Part shown: positions 32,204 through 43,758 of the stretch, one piece after another
Numbering within the stretch: position 1 is the first letter of the stretch
Layout of the letters: each line of letters opens with the position of its first letter
Assembly: GCA_022828595.1 (NCBI GenBank)
Contig: JAKGHH010000003.1
Location: 57,835,759-57,899,758 of the forward strand
Direction: 5' to 3'
From: Nelumbo lutea
Taxonomy: Eukaryota; Streptophyta; Magnoliopsida; Proteales; Nelumbonaceae
DNA: 64,000 bases
Translations under genes and position numbers: made by a program
The notes under the pieces: generated by a model
Seen by the model: only the letters and a program-made list of their open reading frames with translations
The model's database searches: none
What the model was told of the DNA's origin: nothing

Positions 32204-34037
32204 ACTGCAAGTCGGCCCTGGTTAGGTCAGGTTGAGGCCAATCCTAGCCCAATTCTAAGTTCTAAACCCCAACCCTAACCCTAATCTTAACCCTAACTAA
32301 ATTCCTTCAACCCTAACCCAACCCAACCTAACCTAAAGTCTATTTCGGGTTGGGTTGGAGCCCAACTCAACCTTCTTCCCATCCCTTAAAACCTCAGAGA
32401 ATTTCTTGATTTTAGATCTTCAACTTTCACTACCTATATCAATGTTATGTTTCATTAGTATTTGTTTGTTAAAGGTTTTTTTTTTGTTCTTTTGGTACAA
32501 AATTAAGAAAAACAAGTGTTAGAAATGACTGTAGTTTATTATGTGTTATGGCTTATGATAGATTATTCTTGGGTGGCAAATAACATAGAGGAGATGAATA
32601 AAATTTTCAAAAAAAACATAAAATAATGTTATTAAGGTTTTAGTCTTGGTGGTAAGGATTAAGTGAAGTGATTATCTTAAAAGAAATACATAATACTATG
32701 TGGTGGGGGCTATACAAATATCATGCATATGGATGTTATATATTATATATAGCATATATTTATATATGACATGTACTATAGAGTCGGGTTCGGGTTGGGT
32801 CAGGTTGGCTAAGTGGTCATTAGGGGTGAGCATAATTTGGTCAAAACCGAAAAACCGAACCACAATTTTGGTTTTGGTTTAATTGGTTCAGTCTAATCGG
32901 TTATTCGATCGGTTTCGGTTTTGTTGTTTGGCTTTTTTTGTATTTCGGGTTTTGGTTTTGGTTATCATATTTTATAAATCGGTTAACCAAAAAAACCGAT
33001 TTACAATTATAATTATATATTTTTAATATCATTTATTTTATAATTTATAAAGAATGAAAGAGTGAAAAACAAGTAAAATGGCGCTTGCTAATTTCTGAAA
33101 TAAGAAAAACGTAAAAGAGTGAAAGAAAACATTAAAATAGCACCTGAACCCACTATCCAATTGGTCAAAAAGCAGAGTGAAAGAAAACATTAAAATAGCA
33201 GCTGAATGTCTGAACCCACTACCCAATAGGTCAAAAAGCAGAGGGACTTCCACTTGCATTTGCCTACCTCTGTTTTGAATTCTACTCTACTTCACCGGAT
33301 CAGCACTGCCATTGGAGTGTTGCAGAGTACTGTTGCTAACTGGTTAGTGGCTGCCCTGCCTCACAAGCCCAGCCATCTTCAATTATTTTGCTACAAAATA
33401 GATTGCCTCTATCTCAGCTTCTCTCACAGTACCAGCAGAAAGTGCTTAAGTCAACATGTCTTCACAATCAAACATCGGTTGGATAGGTACTTCTTCTCCT
33501 TCTTCTTCTCTATTTTTGATAGAAGGCTTTTCATCATTGTCGAGTGCCGTGGCTATTGTTGCATCTTCCTCCAAGCTTCGGTTCTCTTGCATCTTCCTTC
33601 GTTCATCTCCAATTTCTTATTCTTCTTCTCTGTTATGGATAAAACACATATTGACAGAAGGCTTGACTTAACGAGTAACCACATAACTGGTATACACTTT
33701 TTTTTTTGGTGAAATGAGACTCAATTTAAATAATTTCGGCTTTAACTGAAATATCTGAAATAACGGAAAAAAAATCGGTTCGATTTATTCGGTTTTCACA
33801 TATTTCGGTTTCGGTTCGGCTTATCATATTGTTAAATAGTTTTTAAAATTTTGGTCTTTTCGGTTTGGTTTTGAACCGAAAAAAACCGAATGCTCACCCC
33901 TAAATCCTAACCCAACCCAAAGTAAAGTCGGGTTCATGAATTTCAACCCTAACCCTAACCCGAACATCAACCTCACCCAATCCAACCCAACTTTTTTGGG
34001 TTGGGTTTGGACCAACCCGGCCCAAATTGCAACCTTA
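32204..34037. mobile_element. hAT-like element between PRP39 and the PPR gene
   Basis: Perfect 8-bp duplication GAACCAAT (32196-32203, 34038-34045). Imperfect inverted ends are TGCAAGTCGGCCCTGG and, inverted, TGCAATTTGGGCCGGG. Both arms are rich in ggttggg/aaccctaaccc motifs. It hosts a nested element. No transposase was seen. Positions 31735-32195 are probable PRP39 3' UTR and flank. Confidence 0.75.
32821..33902. mobile_element. Nested TIR element, TAGGGGTGAGCAT ends
   Basis: Perfect 13-bp inverted ends TAGGGGTGAGCAT, extended by further ggttttggttt/aaaccgaa similarity. No target duplication is visible (gtggtcat versus aatcctaa). Inside, a block of about 60 bp containing aacattaaaatagca and ggtcaaaaagcagag is tandemly duplicated (about 33117-33243). 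An open frame of about 150 codons here has no recognisable domain. Confidence 0.7.
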
Positions 34038-34206
34038 GAACCAATGCATATATATCAATTCATTAACTGAAGCTGACTAGAGCCTTGCATATACTGTTCC
34101 AGGGAGTTGGGTGTGCAGGGAACACCAAACCGCTGAAATCAATTCCTGACTGCCTACTACATACGTAGGGGAGTACGATGAGGATGGAGGTTCAAATTAG
34201 GAGTCC

Positions 34207-34377
34207 GTGCCTGCTCCTCATAGAGCTTGCCTCGCACTGATCTCACAGCATGTTCTAACTACACATCGGGAACATCTTGTATATTTGAATTTATTATTCA
34301 TGGGAGATGTTCCCAATACAGTGGGATGTGGCTGTGGTTGGTGTGAGGCATGCTCTGTGAGGAGCAAATCCAGGCAC
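34207..34377. mobile_element. Foldback MITE 1
   Basis: Arms gtgcctgctcctcatagagc and, inverted, gtgcctggatttgctcctca pair along most of 171 bp with a short AT-rich loop (gaatttattattcatggg). Confidence 0.6.
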
Positions 34378-34423
34378 AGGTAATTCTCCCTGACCCTGAA
34401 TGGATGGTCATTAAGGAATTGTG

Positions 34424-34555
34424 ATCTACTCCTCACAAAGGGTGCCTCACACCGACCTCACAACAACATCCTACCCTGTAATGGAAATAAATAGTAGTAT
34501 GAGAGATGCCCCCGATGTGCGGCCAGGACATGCTGTGAGGAGCAAATCTGGACTC
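34424..34555. mobile_element. Foldback MITE 2
   Basis: Related to the element at 34207: ctcctcacaaagggtgcctc on the left and ctgtgaggagcaaatctgga on the right. Positions 34556-35607 show no gene or recognised element; the motif cataggaaaagtatattg occurs twice near 34829 and 34889. Confidence 0.55.
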
Positions 34556-35607
34556 GTCACTAAGATGGGACAGATTGGGCATTCAGAGGTGGCATTGAGG
34601 ATGACAGGATGGAAAATTGTTGACATGGTTACCGGTAGAGCAGCGTCAGGAGGTATTTAGAAGGTTATCCATGCAAAATGGCATCAACGTAAACAAGAAA
34701 GCTAACAAACCACGTCTGCTTCTGGAGAAAAAGTTGTTCGAAAAAAAAATGAGAATGCAAACGATAAGGTAGCAAAAAATAAAAGATCAATATGAAACAA
34801 AATAAAAAGAGCAAACGGGGTATAAGAAAGCATAGGAAAAGTATATTGGAGTTGGGGCTTGTGTGAATAAACTAATGCTTCTCCCTGAAATGCATAGGAA
34901 AAGTATATTGCAATTCATCCCAATCTAGAATACAGAGAGCTTTTACCTTTGATAAGAAAGCAAATCTTGGTTGCAGAGAGGACGATTTGAATTTGAATTT
35001 GATACAAGATAACCTGACCATTGACACTGTATCATGGAAACATTTATAAAATTAGCCTTTGCTGACTATCCCTAGCTTCTCTACAAGATAAGAATCTATT
35101 TATCAGTTCAAATTCAAATTCTAAAGTGAAGAATCAATTCAGTCCAACAAATTCCATGCCCAACCATTTCTCTCAAGTATCAACCACTGCTAACTGCAGC
35201 ACCACATTTTGTAAATTGGAGTGCATAAATATAAAATCTTATATAGATTAGTTACCTGTTGCATTATTATTTGTGTTCAAGTGACGGAAGATTCATATAC
35301 TTGTTTCTGCTTCTACCTTTTCTTTTTCTTTATTTTTTGGGCTGATTCTCCTTGTCTGCAAGATAGATGAAGTCATATTTCTGTGATATTGTCAAAAGTA
35401 ACACAACATTCCTAGGTCAAAAGTAAAACATCAAAAGAAAATCTATAAAAGAATCTCATTCTCTGCCTGAAAAAAAAAAAAGAGCTCACTCATTTTACAA
35501 TTTGGATGAAGCGCACATGACTACTAAAACAGCTGGAGGGGATATGTTTATCCCCTACCATATCCACTAGGTAAAACCTATATTGTCTGGAACAGAAGAG
35601 TATTAGT

Positions 35608-37629
35608 TCATACAAGTTCAATCTCAATCACCATGTTCAGCAAGTTTAGAACACAACAGACACTATGAAACTCAGGATGTGAACAATCTCCTGCAAGAAA
35701 TACATGCACAGTGTTGTTCACTTCAATCCAACTACACCCAGGCTGCTTCTTCAAGCCCCTCTCCTTCATCCTAACCCATATCCTCTCTGCATCTTCTTTC
35801 CTTCGATTAATCAGATACATTTCCGCCAAAATCATATATACACCAGCATTATAAGGCTCTATTTCTAAAATTTTCTCTCCAACCATCTCACCTATTTCAA
35901 TATTCCCATGGATTCTACAGGCTCCAAGTAGAGCTCCCCAAACGCTTGCACTAACTTCAATTCCTTCTGCTTTCATTTGACCAACAAAACTCATGGCCTC
36001 ATCTATGAGTCCAGATCTCCCTACCAAATCAACCATACAAGTATAATGCTCACATGTTGGCTGAAGAAAACACTTGTATCTCATGAAGTGAAAAAAGTGC
36101 CAACCTTCATCTATCAAACCTGCATGGCTACAAGCTGATAGAACCCCAACAAAAGTTATCTGATCAGGTTTTACATTCATTAGCAGCATCTGCTTGAACA
36201 TCTCAAGGGCTTGCATACCATAACCATGGTGTGCAAACCCACAAATTATGGCATTCCAAGAAATGGTATCACGATTTTGCATGTGAGAAAATTCCAGCAA
36301 AGCATAATGCAGACTCCCACATCTTGCATACATGGTAACTATTGCATTGGAAACTGCAACAAAACAATCAAAGCCCATTTTGATTATTTGTGTATGAGAT
36401 TGTTTTCCAAAATCCAAGGACGGCAAGTCTGAACTGATGGTCAGAACACTAGTAAAGGTAGCTTCATCAGGGGGTGGACCTCTCTCTTTCATTTTAATAA
36501 AATATTTCAGTCCTTCCTCACCATGATCATTTTCTCCCAATCCAAAGATTGTAGCATTCCATACAGCTTCATCCTTACTAGGCATCAACTCAAAAAGCTT
36601 GATTGCAGTGCCAACATCTCCTAGTTCAAAATACCCAACAATCAAGTTTGTCCATGAGATGATATCTTTAAATGGGTTTTTCTCAGAAAATGCATGAGCT
36701 TCTTCAACAAGTCCACTTTTAATCAATCCCAACATGATTGAATTCCACAGTCTTGGGCCCTTAAAAGGCATCTTGGCAAAAATTCTCAGGGCGTCATTTA
36801 TTCGTTCACTGCCCAACAACCCATTTATCAGTTCATTCCAAGAATCCATATCCCGCTCTGGCATTTTCCAAAACAACCCTTCTGCAATTTCAGTATTGCC
36901 ATTTTGTATGTATCCAACGATCATTGTATTCCATGCTCGAATATCCTTTACTGGCATCTCTTCAAACAGTCCACGGGCCTCGACAATCCGACCAGCACTT
37001 GCAAGCCCAGATATCATGATTGTCCATGACGCCACATCTCGCGTTGGCATCTCCCTAAACAGCTCTTCCGCTAGCTTAATTGATCCAAGATTCACAAGCC
37101 CCGTCATCACGAGGTTCCATGAAATCACATTTCGAGACGGCATTTGATTGAACAACAGAAAGGCCTCCTTTACCAAAGAATTTCGGGCGTAACCTGCTAT
37201 CATGGAATTCCAAGTAACAACATCTCGACATGGCATCTGGGCAAAAATTTGCTCTGCACCTTCGGTGTCACCATATTGCATCAATCCCGCAATCATAGTG
37301 TTATAAGTGAAGAGGTCACGCTTGGGCATTTCGTCAAATAATTGGACGGCCAGGTCAAACTTTCCGTTCTCGAAGTACCCTCGGATCATGGAATTCCACG
37401 TGACGGTACTTCTGTGGGACATTTGGTCGAAGATCTTCTGAGCTTCTTCAACGAAACCATTTCTCATACGGTACGTTATCTTGGCGTTAAGAGGCTTTGG
37501 ATCCCATAATGTTCCTACAGCATGGTTTCGCCGGAGTGACAACCGGTCTAACGGAAAGCTGCTTCCGGTGAGCCGAGAAAACAATATCCCGGCGTGCTTG
37601 AGTCGTGGACCGAAGCGAGACAATAACAT
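35608..37629 (-). CDS. Pentatricopeptide repeat protein, PLS class, E/E+ type
   Basis: Intronless, 673 residues. PPR proteins bind organellar RNA in a sequence-specific way for editing, splicing or stabilisation. The start at 37629 gives MLLSRFGPRLKHAGILFSRL, Arg-rich with no acid before residue 28, a typical mitochondrial (possibly plastid) presequence. From about residue 50, roughly eleven 31-residue units of the form WN.MI.GY..NG....A..LF.EMP.RD are followed by longer P/L-type repeats (PDQITFVGVLSACSHAGLID). The tail is an E domain (WGALLGACRIHGNIEIGE) and E+ start (PGCSWIEVNNTVHVFLAGD, HPEFH). There is no DYW deaminase domain. Unbroken frame. Its 3' end faces PRP39. The exact RNA target cannot be told. 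Confidence 0.95.
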   Translation of the reverse strand: MLLSRFGPRLKHAGILFSRLTGSSFPLDRLSLRRNHAVGTLWDPKPLNAKITYRMRNGFVEEAQKIFDQMSHRSTVTWNSMIRGYFENGKFDLAVQLFDEMPKRDLFTYNTMIAGLMQYGDTEGAEQIFAQMPCRDVVTWNSMIAGYARNSLVKEAFLLFNQMPSRNVISWNLVMTGLVNLGSIKLAEELFREMPTRDVASWTIMISGLASAGRIVEARGLFEEMPVKDIRAWNTMIVGYIQNGNTEIAEGLFWKMPERDMDSWNELINGLLGSERINDALRIFAKMPFKGPRLWNSIMLGLIKSGLVEEAHAFSEKNPFKDIISWTNLIVGYFELGDVGTAIKLFELMPSKDEAVWNATIFGLGENDHGEEGLKYFIKMKERGPPPDEATFTSVLTISSDLPSLDFGKQSHTQIIKMGFDCFVAVSNAIVTMYARCGSLHYALLEFSHMQNRDTISWNAIICGFAHHGYGMQALEMFKQMLLMNVKPDQITFVGVLSACSHAGLIDEGWHFFHFMRYKCFLQPTCEHYTCMVDLVGRSGLIDEAMSFVGQMKAEGIEVSASVWGALLGACRIHGNIEIGEMVGEKILEIEPYNAGVYMILAEMYLINRRKEDAERIWVRMKERGLKKQPGCSWIEVNNTVHVFLAGDCSHPEFHSVCCVLNLLNMVIEIELV

Positions 37630-38092
37630 ACTCCATTAGTTTCTTGATGCGACTAGGAGAGTCGGGTCTCGAGGAGCAGAAATAAAGAACAACCGAATAG
37701 GCGAATAGGGCGAATAGGGATATCAAAGGGTCGTTCGGATACTTCCATAGACCAAACCAAACCCGAACCGAAGTGACGACAGATGAAATGACCGACCCGT
37801 CTAAAGGAAAGTATATCGAGCCCGACCCGGACTAAAGTTGACCTGACCCTGACCTATATCATCCATCTCATCTCGAATTAATGGAAGAGTAGCGCACCTA
37901 ACAGTGCATCACTTTCTAGCCGTTGGGATTTTAATTAGACGGTTTATTCTATTAGGTGGATTCCAACATGGGTCCCACAGGAACATGTATCAAAGGCCTC
38001 GAGTTGGAAACCCTTGGACCAAGATCCAAAAACCCTACCCACACTACAAGGCTACAACTACACACTACACATTCGGAATATCTCCTTGTCAC
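37630..38092 (-). promoter_or_regulatory. 5' flank of the PPR gene
   Basis: This is the only upstream sequence of the PPR gene before a transposon. It contains three GCGAATAG-type direct repeats at about 37694-37720. No convincing TATA box was identified. From about 38055 it grades into a foldback MITE arm (ctacacattcggaatatct). Confidence 0.3.
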
Positions 38093-38100
38093 GTTGGGAG

Positions 38101-38612
38101 TAGGAGTGATCTGAAAAGCCAAAAAGAAATCGAATCGAAAATTCGGTTAATTGAATTGGTTGTTTCGATATTTTTAAAAAGCCCATAGGTATTGATTCAG
38201 TTTCGGTTAATTAATATAGAAAATTGATGGTTAATTGAGTCGACCGGTATATTTCTATGTATTTTATATATATTTATGTATATTATATATTTTTTTATAT
38301 ATTATAAATTAATAAATATGCATTATAAATAAATATATATCTATAATATATAATATATTATTTATTATTTAAAATATAATATTATATATATATTTCTAGT
38401 TTTTTATTATATATTTACATATTTTTTATAATATATACTATAAATATAAAAAAATTGAAAACTTGATGAATCGAACCAATGGTTAATCGAACTGGTCAAC
38501 CGGTTAACTGATCGGCTTTGGTTCGGTTTCGATTATCGATTTTCCAAAAACTAATAACTCCAGTTCGATTTCAAAAATAGGCCCATGATTCGATTAATCG
38601 TGAACAGCCCTA
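38101..38612. mobile_element. hAT-like element upstream of PPR gene
   Basis: Flanks GTTGGGAG (38093-38100) and CTTGGGAG (38613-38620) form an 8-bp duplication with one mismatch. Ends are TAGGAGTGATCTG and, inverted, TAGGGCTGTTCACG. The interior is ggttaattgaa-rich arms around a very AT-rich core. It splits a foldback MITE related to 34207. Positions 38621-39120 are AT-rich with nothing recognised. Confidence 0.75.
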
Positions 38613-39122
38613 CTTGGGAGATGTTGCTAACATATGACCGCATCAATATCTTGTGAGTAGGGAGGTTAGAAGAATTTGTTGGTAGGAGATTCAGAGTGAC
38701 CCAATATGCCCATAATCCATTCATTTGAGGAAAAACACAACAAAGAAAAGCTCATACCATGCATCTTATAAATACTAGTGAGTGGGTATATGTTTTGCAC
38801 ATGACAATTTTTTTATAATGATAATGATGACGACAGGAAATAATATGTTTGAAACTTTTTTTACATTTTTATATCTATAAAATTTATTCTTATTTATCAC
38901 ACTTATTTTTTGTTTAATATAATGAATATACAATATTAGATGTGCTGAAATATTTTTTACAATTTTTTAGTATTCTTATACTTTGTGTGATTTCACCTTT
39001 TAATTGTTGTTGTTGTTGTTGTTATTTAATTATGATATCAAGGGTAGACACATTTTGATCCAAATTTTTGAATTGTTAACTTGCCACCAAACAAAAAACA
39101 ACTCAATTTTTTTATTGTTTTA

Positions 39123-39404
39123 AGGGTCTGTTTGGTTCATAGTCAGAATCGGAATCGTAACGGTCCATTCCCATAGTCTGATTGGTTTAGATAGGAATGG
39201 AATGGGAATTAAAATCAATAGGAATGAGATTTCATTCCCAAGGGAGGGGCAAGGAATGGCCATTCCCTCAAATTGGGGAATGCCATTCTAGTAGGAATGG
39301 GAATGGGACTCCGATTCCGCCTAACCAAACAGTTGGAATCAGAACAGCCCATTCCGGTTCCAATTCCAGACCCCTATTCCTGCAAACCAAGTGGACCCTT
39401 TTGT
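39123..39404. mobile_element. MITE with AAGGGTC ends
   Basis: Left AAGGGTCTGTTTGGTT and inverted right AAGGGTCCACTTGGTT enclose gggaatgggaat/attcccattcc-rich sequence that can fold on itself. A partial second copy of the right arm lies at about 39530-39645. Downstream, the block attttatttctatcatcaat is repeated at about 39653 and 39713. Positions 39770-40300 hold nothing recognised. Confidence 0.55.
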
Positions 39405-40304
39405 ATTTTATTTATATCATCAAGTTCAAATAATTATTCTTTGTTACACTTATTTCTCTTTAATATGGTTAATTAATATAGGATTGAATGAAACCAAATT
39501 CAAAATTACAATTCAAATTACTGAATGCAATTCCAGTAGGAATGGGAATGGGATTCTGATTCTGCCTAACCAAACAGTTGGAATCAGAATAGTCCATTCC
39601 GGTTCCGATTCCAGACCCCTATTCGTACAAACCAAGCAGACCCTTTTGTGTTTTATTTCTATCATCAATAAAAATAATTATTCTCTTTAATATGGTTAAT
39701 TATTTTTTGTATTTTATTTCTATCATCAATAAAAATAATTATTCTTTGTTGCAGTTCAAATTACATTTTGTGCACTCACAATAAGGGACAAACCAAATTA
39801 AAAATTAAGGATATTTTAGTCAAGAATATGATTCAATGAATGTTAATGTGATTTAATACCTTAAATATAAGATCTCATGAGACGGATTTGAATGAGAAAA
39901 ATGGTTGTTCAAATTATATTTTTGTCCTCACAATTAAAGATGAATCAAAATCAAATGATTGGGGATATTTCAATCAAATGAAACTTCTACACTCTCATTC
40001 ACACTTTTAATAGTAATACATTCTTTGCTCCATGCAAAATCAAACCTTATCTCTCTCATTTCGCCTTAATTCACTTCCCTCCTTATTAGAGAATGTTGAG
40101 ACCACCTTCACTTCAACGGAATAAACCACCACCACCACCAGTGCCACCACAGCAGCTGCATTTGTTGGCTCTTTCTTCCACCCCAAACATGGACCACCCA
40201 TACTACAAAATGTGCACATGCATACACTAGTAGTATCTATATCTCACTCGATCGAGGTGCTTGTAATCGGTGTGATCTCTTAGAAATGGTGAACGCTAAA
40301 GATC

Positions 40305-40514
40305 TTAGCTATTGTTGCACAATAAAAGGCAGCATCGGCAATCTAAAGGGCACCAGAGGAGTGTGTGGAAGAGGTAAATGAAGAAGGGAATGAGAAAGGA
40401 GAGGAACAAGTATCCATTGAAGGAGAGGCCAAGGGTCTGATATACACCAAGCTCTACTTTGGCAAACAGTGCCCAACCAATTTCTAAAATACAGAATATC
40501 ATGAGCATTTTCAT
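40305..40514 (-). CDS. Short hydrophobic open frame, function unknown
   Basis: A 69-residue frame starting MKMLMIFCILEIGWALFAK, with two hydrophobic stretches (residues about 2-20 and 30-50) and a Cys-rich end (WCPLDCRCCLLLC). About 20 bp upstream on the minus strand is a TATTTAAA box, and a ccacgtggc G-box lies about 80 bp upstream. I recognise no family. The length and lack of conservation evidence leave it as a weak candidate that could be chance. Confidence 0.15.
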   Translation of the reverse strand: MKMLMIFCILEIGWALFAKVELGVYQTLGLSFNGYLFLSFLIPFFIYLFHTLLWCPLDCRCCLLLCNNS

Positions 40515-40619
40515 TTCTCTAGTTTAAATAGATACAAATGAAGGTTCGAGAATAAATAAAAGCAAGAAAGAAACACGTAGTAAATATGCCACGTGGTACT
40601 CTAGCTGGAGAATTGTGTG

Positions 40620-41290
40620 GACGTACTTGCGTGGCGAGCTGGATCAATCTGCAAAACAGTGCTCAGAGGGACCGGGGTGGAAGACTTGGTGAGGTCGCTC
40701 CGATGCTTAAGTCAGTATTTTGTGTGTTTGCGAACTAAGTATGAATGCTAGAGAGCTTGGGTGCAAGTAATCGTGTGTACCTTAACCTTGAGGATCGATG
40801 CCCTTATATAGTTGAGTAGTCGTGAATCTTACAAAAGGGCTTTGAGATCTCTGGGCTGCATAGATAAGATCTGTTCCTTTTCCGAAGGAGAGCAATGCGC
40901 CAATTGATAAGGTTTATCACTTTCCTCCGATTCGGGCAGAGTGAGGATGAGCCCTGTTATTAAATGTCATGATCCTAAGAAATTTGGAGTCCGTTGGGGA
41001 AGCTTCTGGAGTCGATTATGTGGCGCTTTGGATCTTTGGCCCCGAACTGGTACTTCAGTTCTTTGGCCCCGAACGGGCACTTTGCTTCTTTGGATCGAAC
41101 TAAATTGGGTGCCGAGGTGCCTTTATGCCGAGATGACTTTATGCCAAGGTGCTCAAGTTCCCAAGCTCCCAAGATTCCAAGCTGCTGACAAGGCTCCTTT
41201 GCTGAATTGTCATCCTAATGGCTGATTGCGTCCACGTGTACCTTAATCGCTAGGCTGGGCCAAATCATCATTTATCATCTTACTTTAAGG
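40620..41290. mobile_element. Possible LTR-like or promoter-bearing repeat
   Basis: ggtcgctccgatgcttaagt, a tgcccttatatagttgag TATA-type box and repeated ctttggccccgaac motifs resemble LTRs or promoter ends of plant repeats. No coding part, PBS or second copy was found. Positions 41290-42023 show nothing recognised. Confidence 0.3.
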
Positions 41291-42031
41291 AATGTTGACA
41301 GGAGTTTGGTATGTGTGGCTATAGTGAAATATTCTTTGGGTTTGGTGTTACTAAGTTAGTCTTACTGAAATCTCATAAAGAATGAATTTAGTTATTGCTG
41401 TAACTATGTTCACTTCATCATGGAAAATGGTGGCCAATCAGGCCTCTTGTCATCCGTATCTGCCAGATGAAGGAATCATGCAGCTAACCAGACCATCCAT
41501 CAGGGACCCTACTTGCAAACTAATCCCCAGAGAGTAAAAGATTTGCTACACCTTTGTGAGCATATCCTGAACTTGAAGATCATAGAGATCAGGTCAGGCA
41601 AATAGTCTGACAATGCAAATTGTTAGAACTTCTATGCTTCCATGCTGAATTGGGTATTCTAAACACTTCCTTTGATATTTTATCAATAGAGGACCAAAAT
41701 GGACTAACCAATAAATGTATAGCATGCAATGACATAAGAGTTAAAAGAAAAAACAATTAGCAGCAATTCAATTGATTCTTTTCTCCCTCTTGGATCACAT
41801 ACAAGTGAATGGATGTGAATAGACCCAAGAATGAATATCAGAATGCTGAAAATGAAAACTACCAAAAACACAGCAAGGTTGTTATTATAACCAGTTCGAC
41901 CATGATACTGAAAAGGCATGATACCTAAAAATTTGATAACCAATTAACCGAAATTACAAAAGTGGTAACCGAGGTATTCATAAAAAAAATAATTGGGTGG
42001 TTCTCATTGGTCAAAGTTCTTTTGGTATCAT

Positions 42032-42838
42032 TAGGGGTGTTCATGGTCTGGTTCAGTCTGTATTAGAAAACAGTCTGGTTCAGTTTCATAATTTTGAAAA
42101 ATGCAGTTTAAGTTTTCGGTTTGGTTTATTGAAATTTATAAATCAAACCAAACTATAAACCGTATTAATATAATATAATTATATATAATTATATAAATTA
42201 ATATCATTCAATATATATAATAAAACCAAGATACTGACCGAATGTTTTTATAAGTAAATACATATTTAATAAAAGAATTTATTTTATAAAAAAAATAATA
42301 AGGAGTTCAAGTTAATGTTTTTATGAATGTTCTGATTTTTTACTGAATTTATTTAATTGGTTTTTTTACATTGTTCCTATGCTCTTTGGTTGTTGTTATA
42401 AATTGTACATATTTAAATTGTTAACATATGTTCCATTGTTTCAAAATTATTTACCGAATGTTCTTTGGTTGTTTCAAAATTATTAAAAATTTTACATAAA
42501 ACTTATGTTCCATTGTTCTTTGTTAAAATGTTCATAGTTTTATATGTTATGTGTTACAGATTTACATACTTTTTTGGGTCAAATTAAATATAAAAAAATA
42601 AAAAAGGTGTGATCTATTAATTATTGAATTGAATTCAAATTTCTCCTAATGGTATTGGTATCTATGTTGTTCATGTTTAGTTAATTAATTTTTTTGTTCT
42701 ATACCAATCCAAGTAAATCATAGAAAGACCCAAAGTCCCCATACTCTTAAATAATTTGGTTTGGTCTCAAGCCATAATTTACTGGCTTTGTTTGAGATAT
42801 ACTCCAAACTGCACAAAATTGGACCTCGAACACTCCTA
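42032..42838. mobile_element. hAT-like element, TAGGGGTGTTC ends
   Basis: Perfect 8-bp duplication GGTATCAT (42024-42031, 42839-42846). Ends TAGGGGTGTTCATGG and, inverted, TAGGAGTGTTCGAGG. The interior is AT-rich without coding potential. Positions 42847-43276 are unassigned apart from a MITE-like arm near 43082. Confidence 0.85.
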
Positions 42839-43276
42839 GGTATCATACCTTTCTGGCATAATGTAGAAATTTCATGTAACTCATACTCTTTTTTGGGACT
42901 TCCAATTCTCCCCAACTGTCCGTGACTTCTGATGAATATCTCATTCCACTAGTTATATACTTTTATAGATGAACGTGTTAAACTTAGCTTGTCTTAAAAT
43001 TAGGAGTCTTGATAACAGCTGAAGTGGCTGAATTGAATGGCTTATATTGCTTTGTCTTTTAAGTTCAGTTTTTTTTTTCAGTGCAGATTTCATTTGCATT
43101 AGTGTAAATGCATGGGAGTGCAAATAGGTAGAAAGTCAATTGTGATTTACTTTTCCTTTAGATTTGATTTGATTTGATTTGTTTGTGAAAAGTAAAAGAG
43201 AGTAAAATGGTGTAGTCTCAACTCCCCACCTTATATTTGAAAGGGAATGGAGGTAGGAGGGCTATTTGTTTCAAAG

Positions 43277-43570
43277 CAATGTTTTAAAAATCAACGTAGA
43301 ACCAGAATTACTTTGGTCACTGGGTTCCAAGTCAGCGATTTGATTGTCCTATCTTAAACGGATCTGCCCATCACATTTAAAAAAAAAAAAAAATTGTTGA
43401 TCCCAAAAATTATTGCCCATGTTGACAGTTTGATTTTTTGGGTCAACGAATCGTTGATCAATTTAACAGTTTTTGGGAGAATAATAATTTTGGGCTGAAA
43501 CGAAATCGGTATTTCGTTCAGTTTTTGGGCCAAGCGGTCTGTCTGGGTCAATAACTATTTTAAAACCTTA
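43277..43570. mobile_element. Small hAT-like element, CAAGGTTTT family
   Basis: Ends CAATGTTTTAAAAATC and, inverted, TAAGGTTTTAAAATAG; flanks TTTCAAAG (43269-43276) and TTTTAGAG (43571-43578) agree at 6 of 8. The ends and gggtcaa motifs match elements at 22733 and 61399. Confidence 0.6.
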
Positions 43571-43758
43571 TTTTAGAGTAAGGTAGAAAGCAAGATTATG
43601 TGGTTCCCACTTTACATAAATGAGAGAGAATTGAACTAAGGGCAAGGTGGTGCAAATTTTGCATCAGTTTTTAAGATGCAAAACTTGCATTGCCAATGAA
43701 TGCAAATGTGAAAAAAAGTACAAATTTCATATTAAACATAAGTACAAATCATAACTAC

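Noticed and set aside
32265..32345. Interstitial telomere-like AACCCTAACCC repeats (also 33945-33965)
   Set aside because: The repeats are irregular, mixed with aacccaaccc, and form the arms of a hAT-like element with an 8-bp duplication, so they are element sequence and not telomere remnants.
33254..33712. 152-codon open frame
   Set aside because: Low-complexity Phe/Ser-rich translation inside a TIR element, with no recognisable motif.
36211..37341. Plus-strand open frames of 60-137 codons
   Set aside because: They are antisense shadows of the PPR gene and have no family features.
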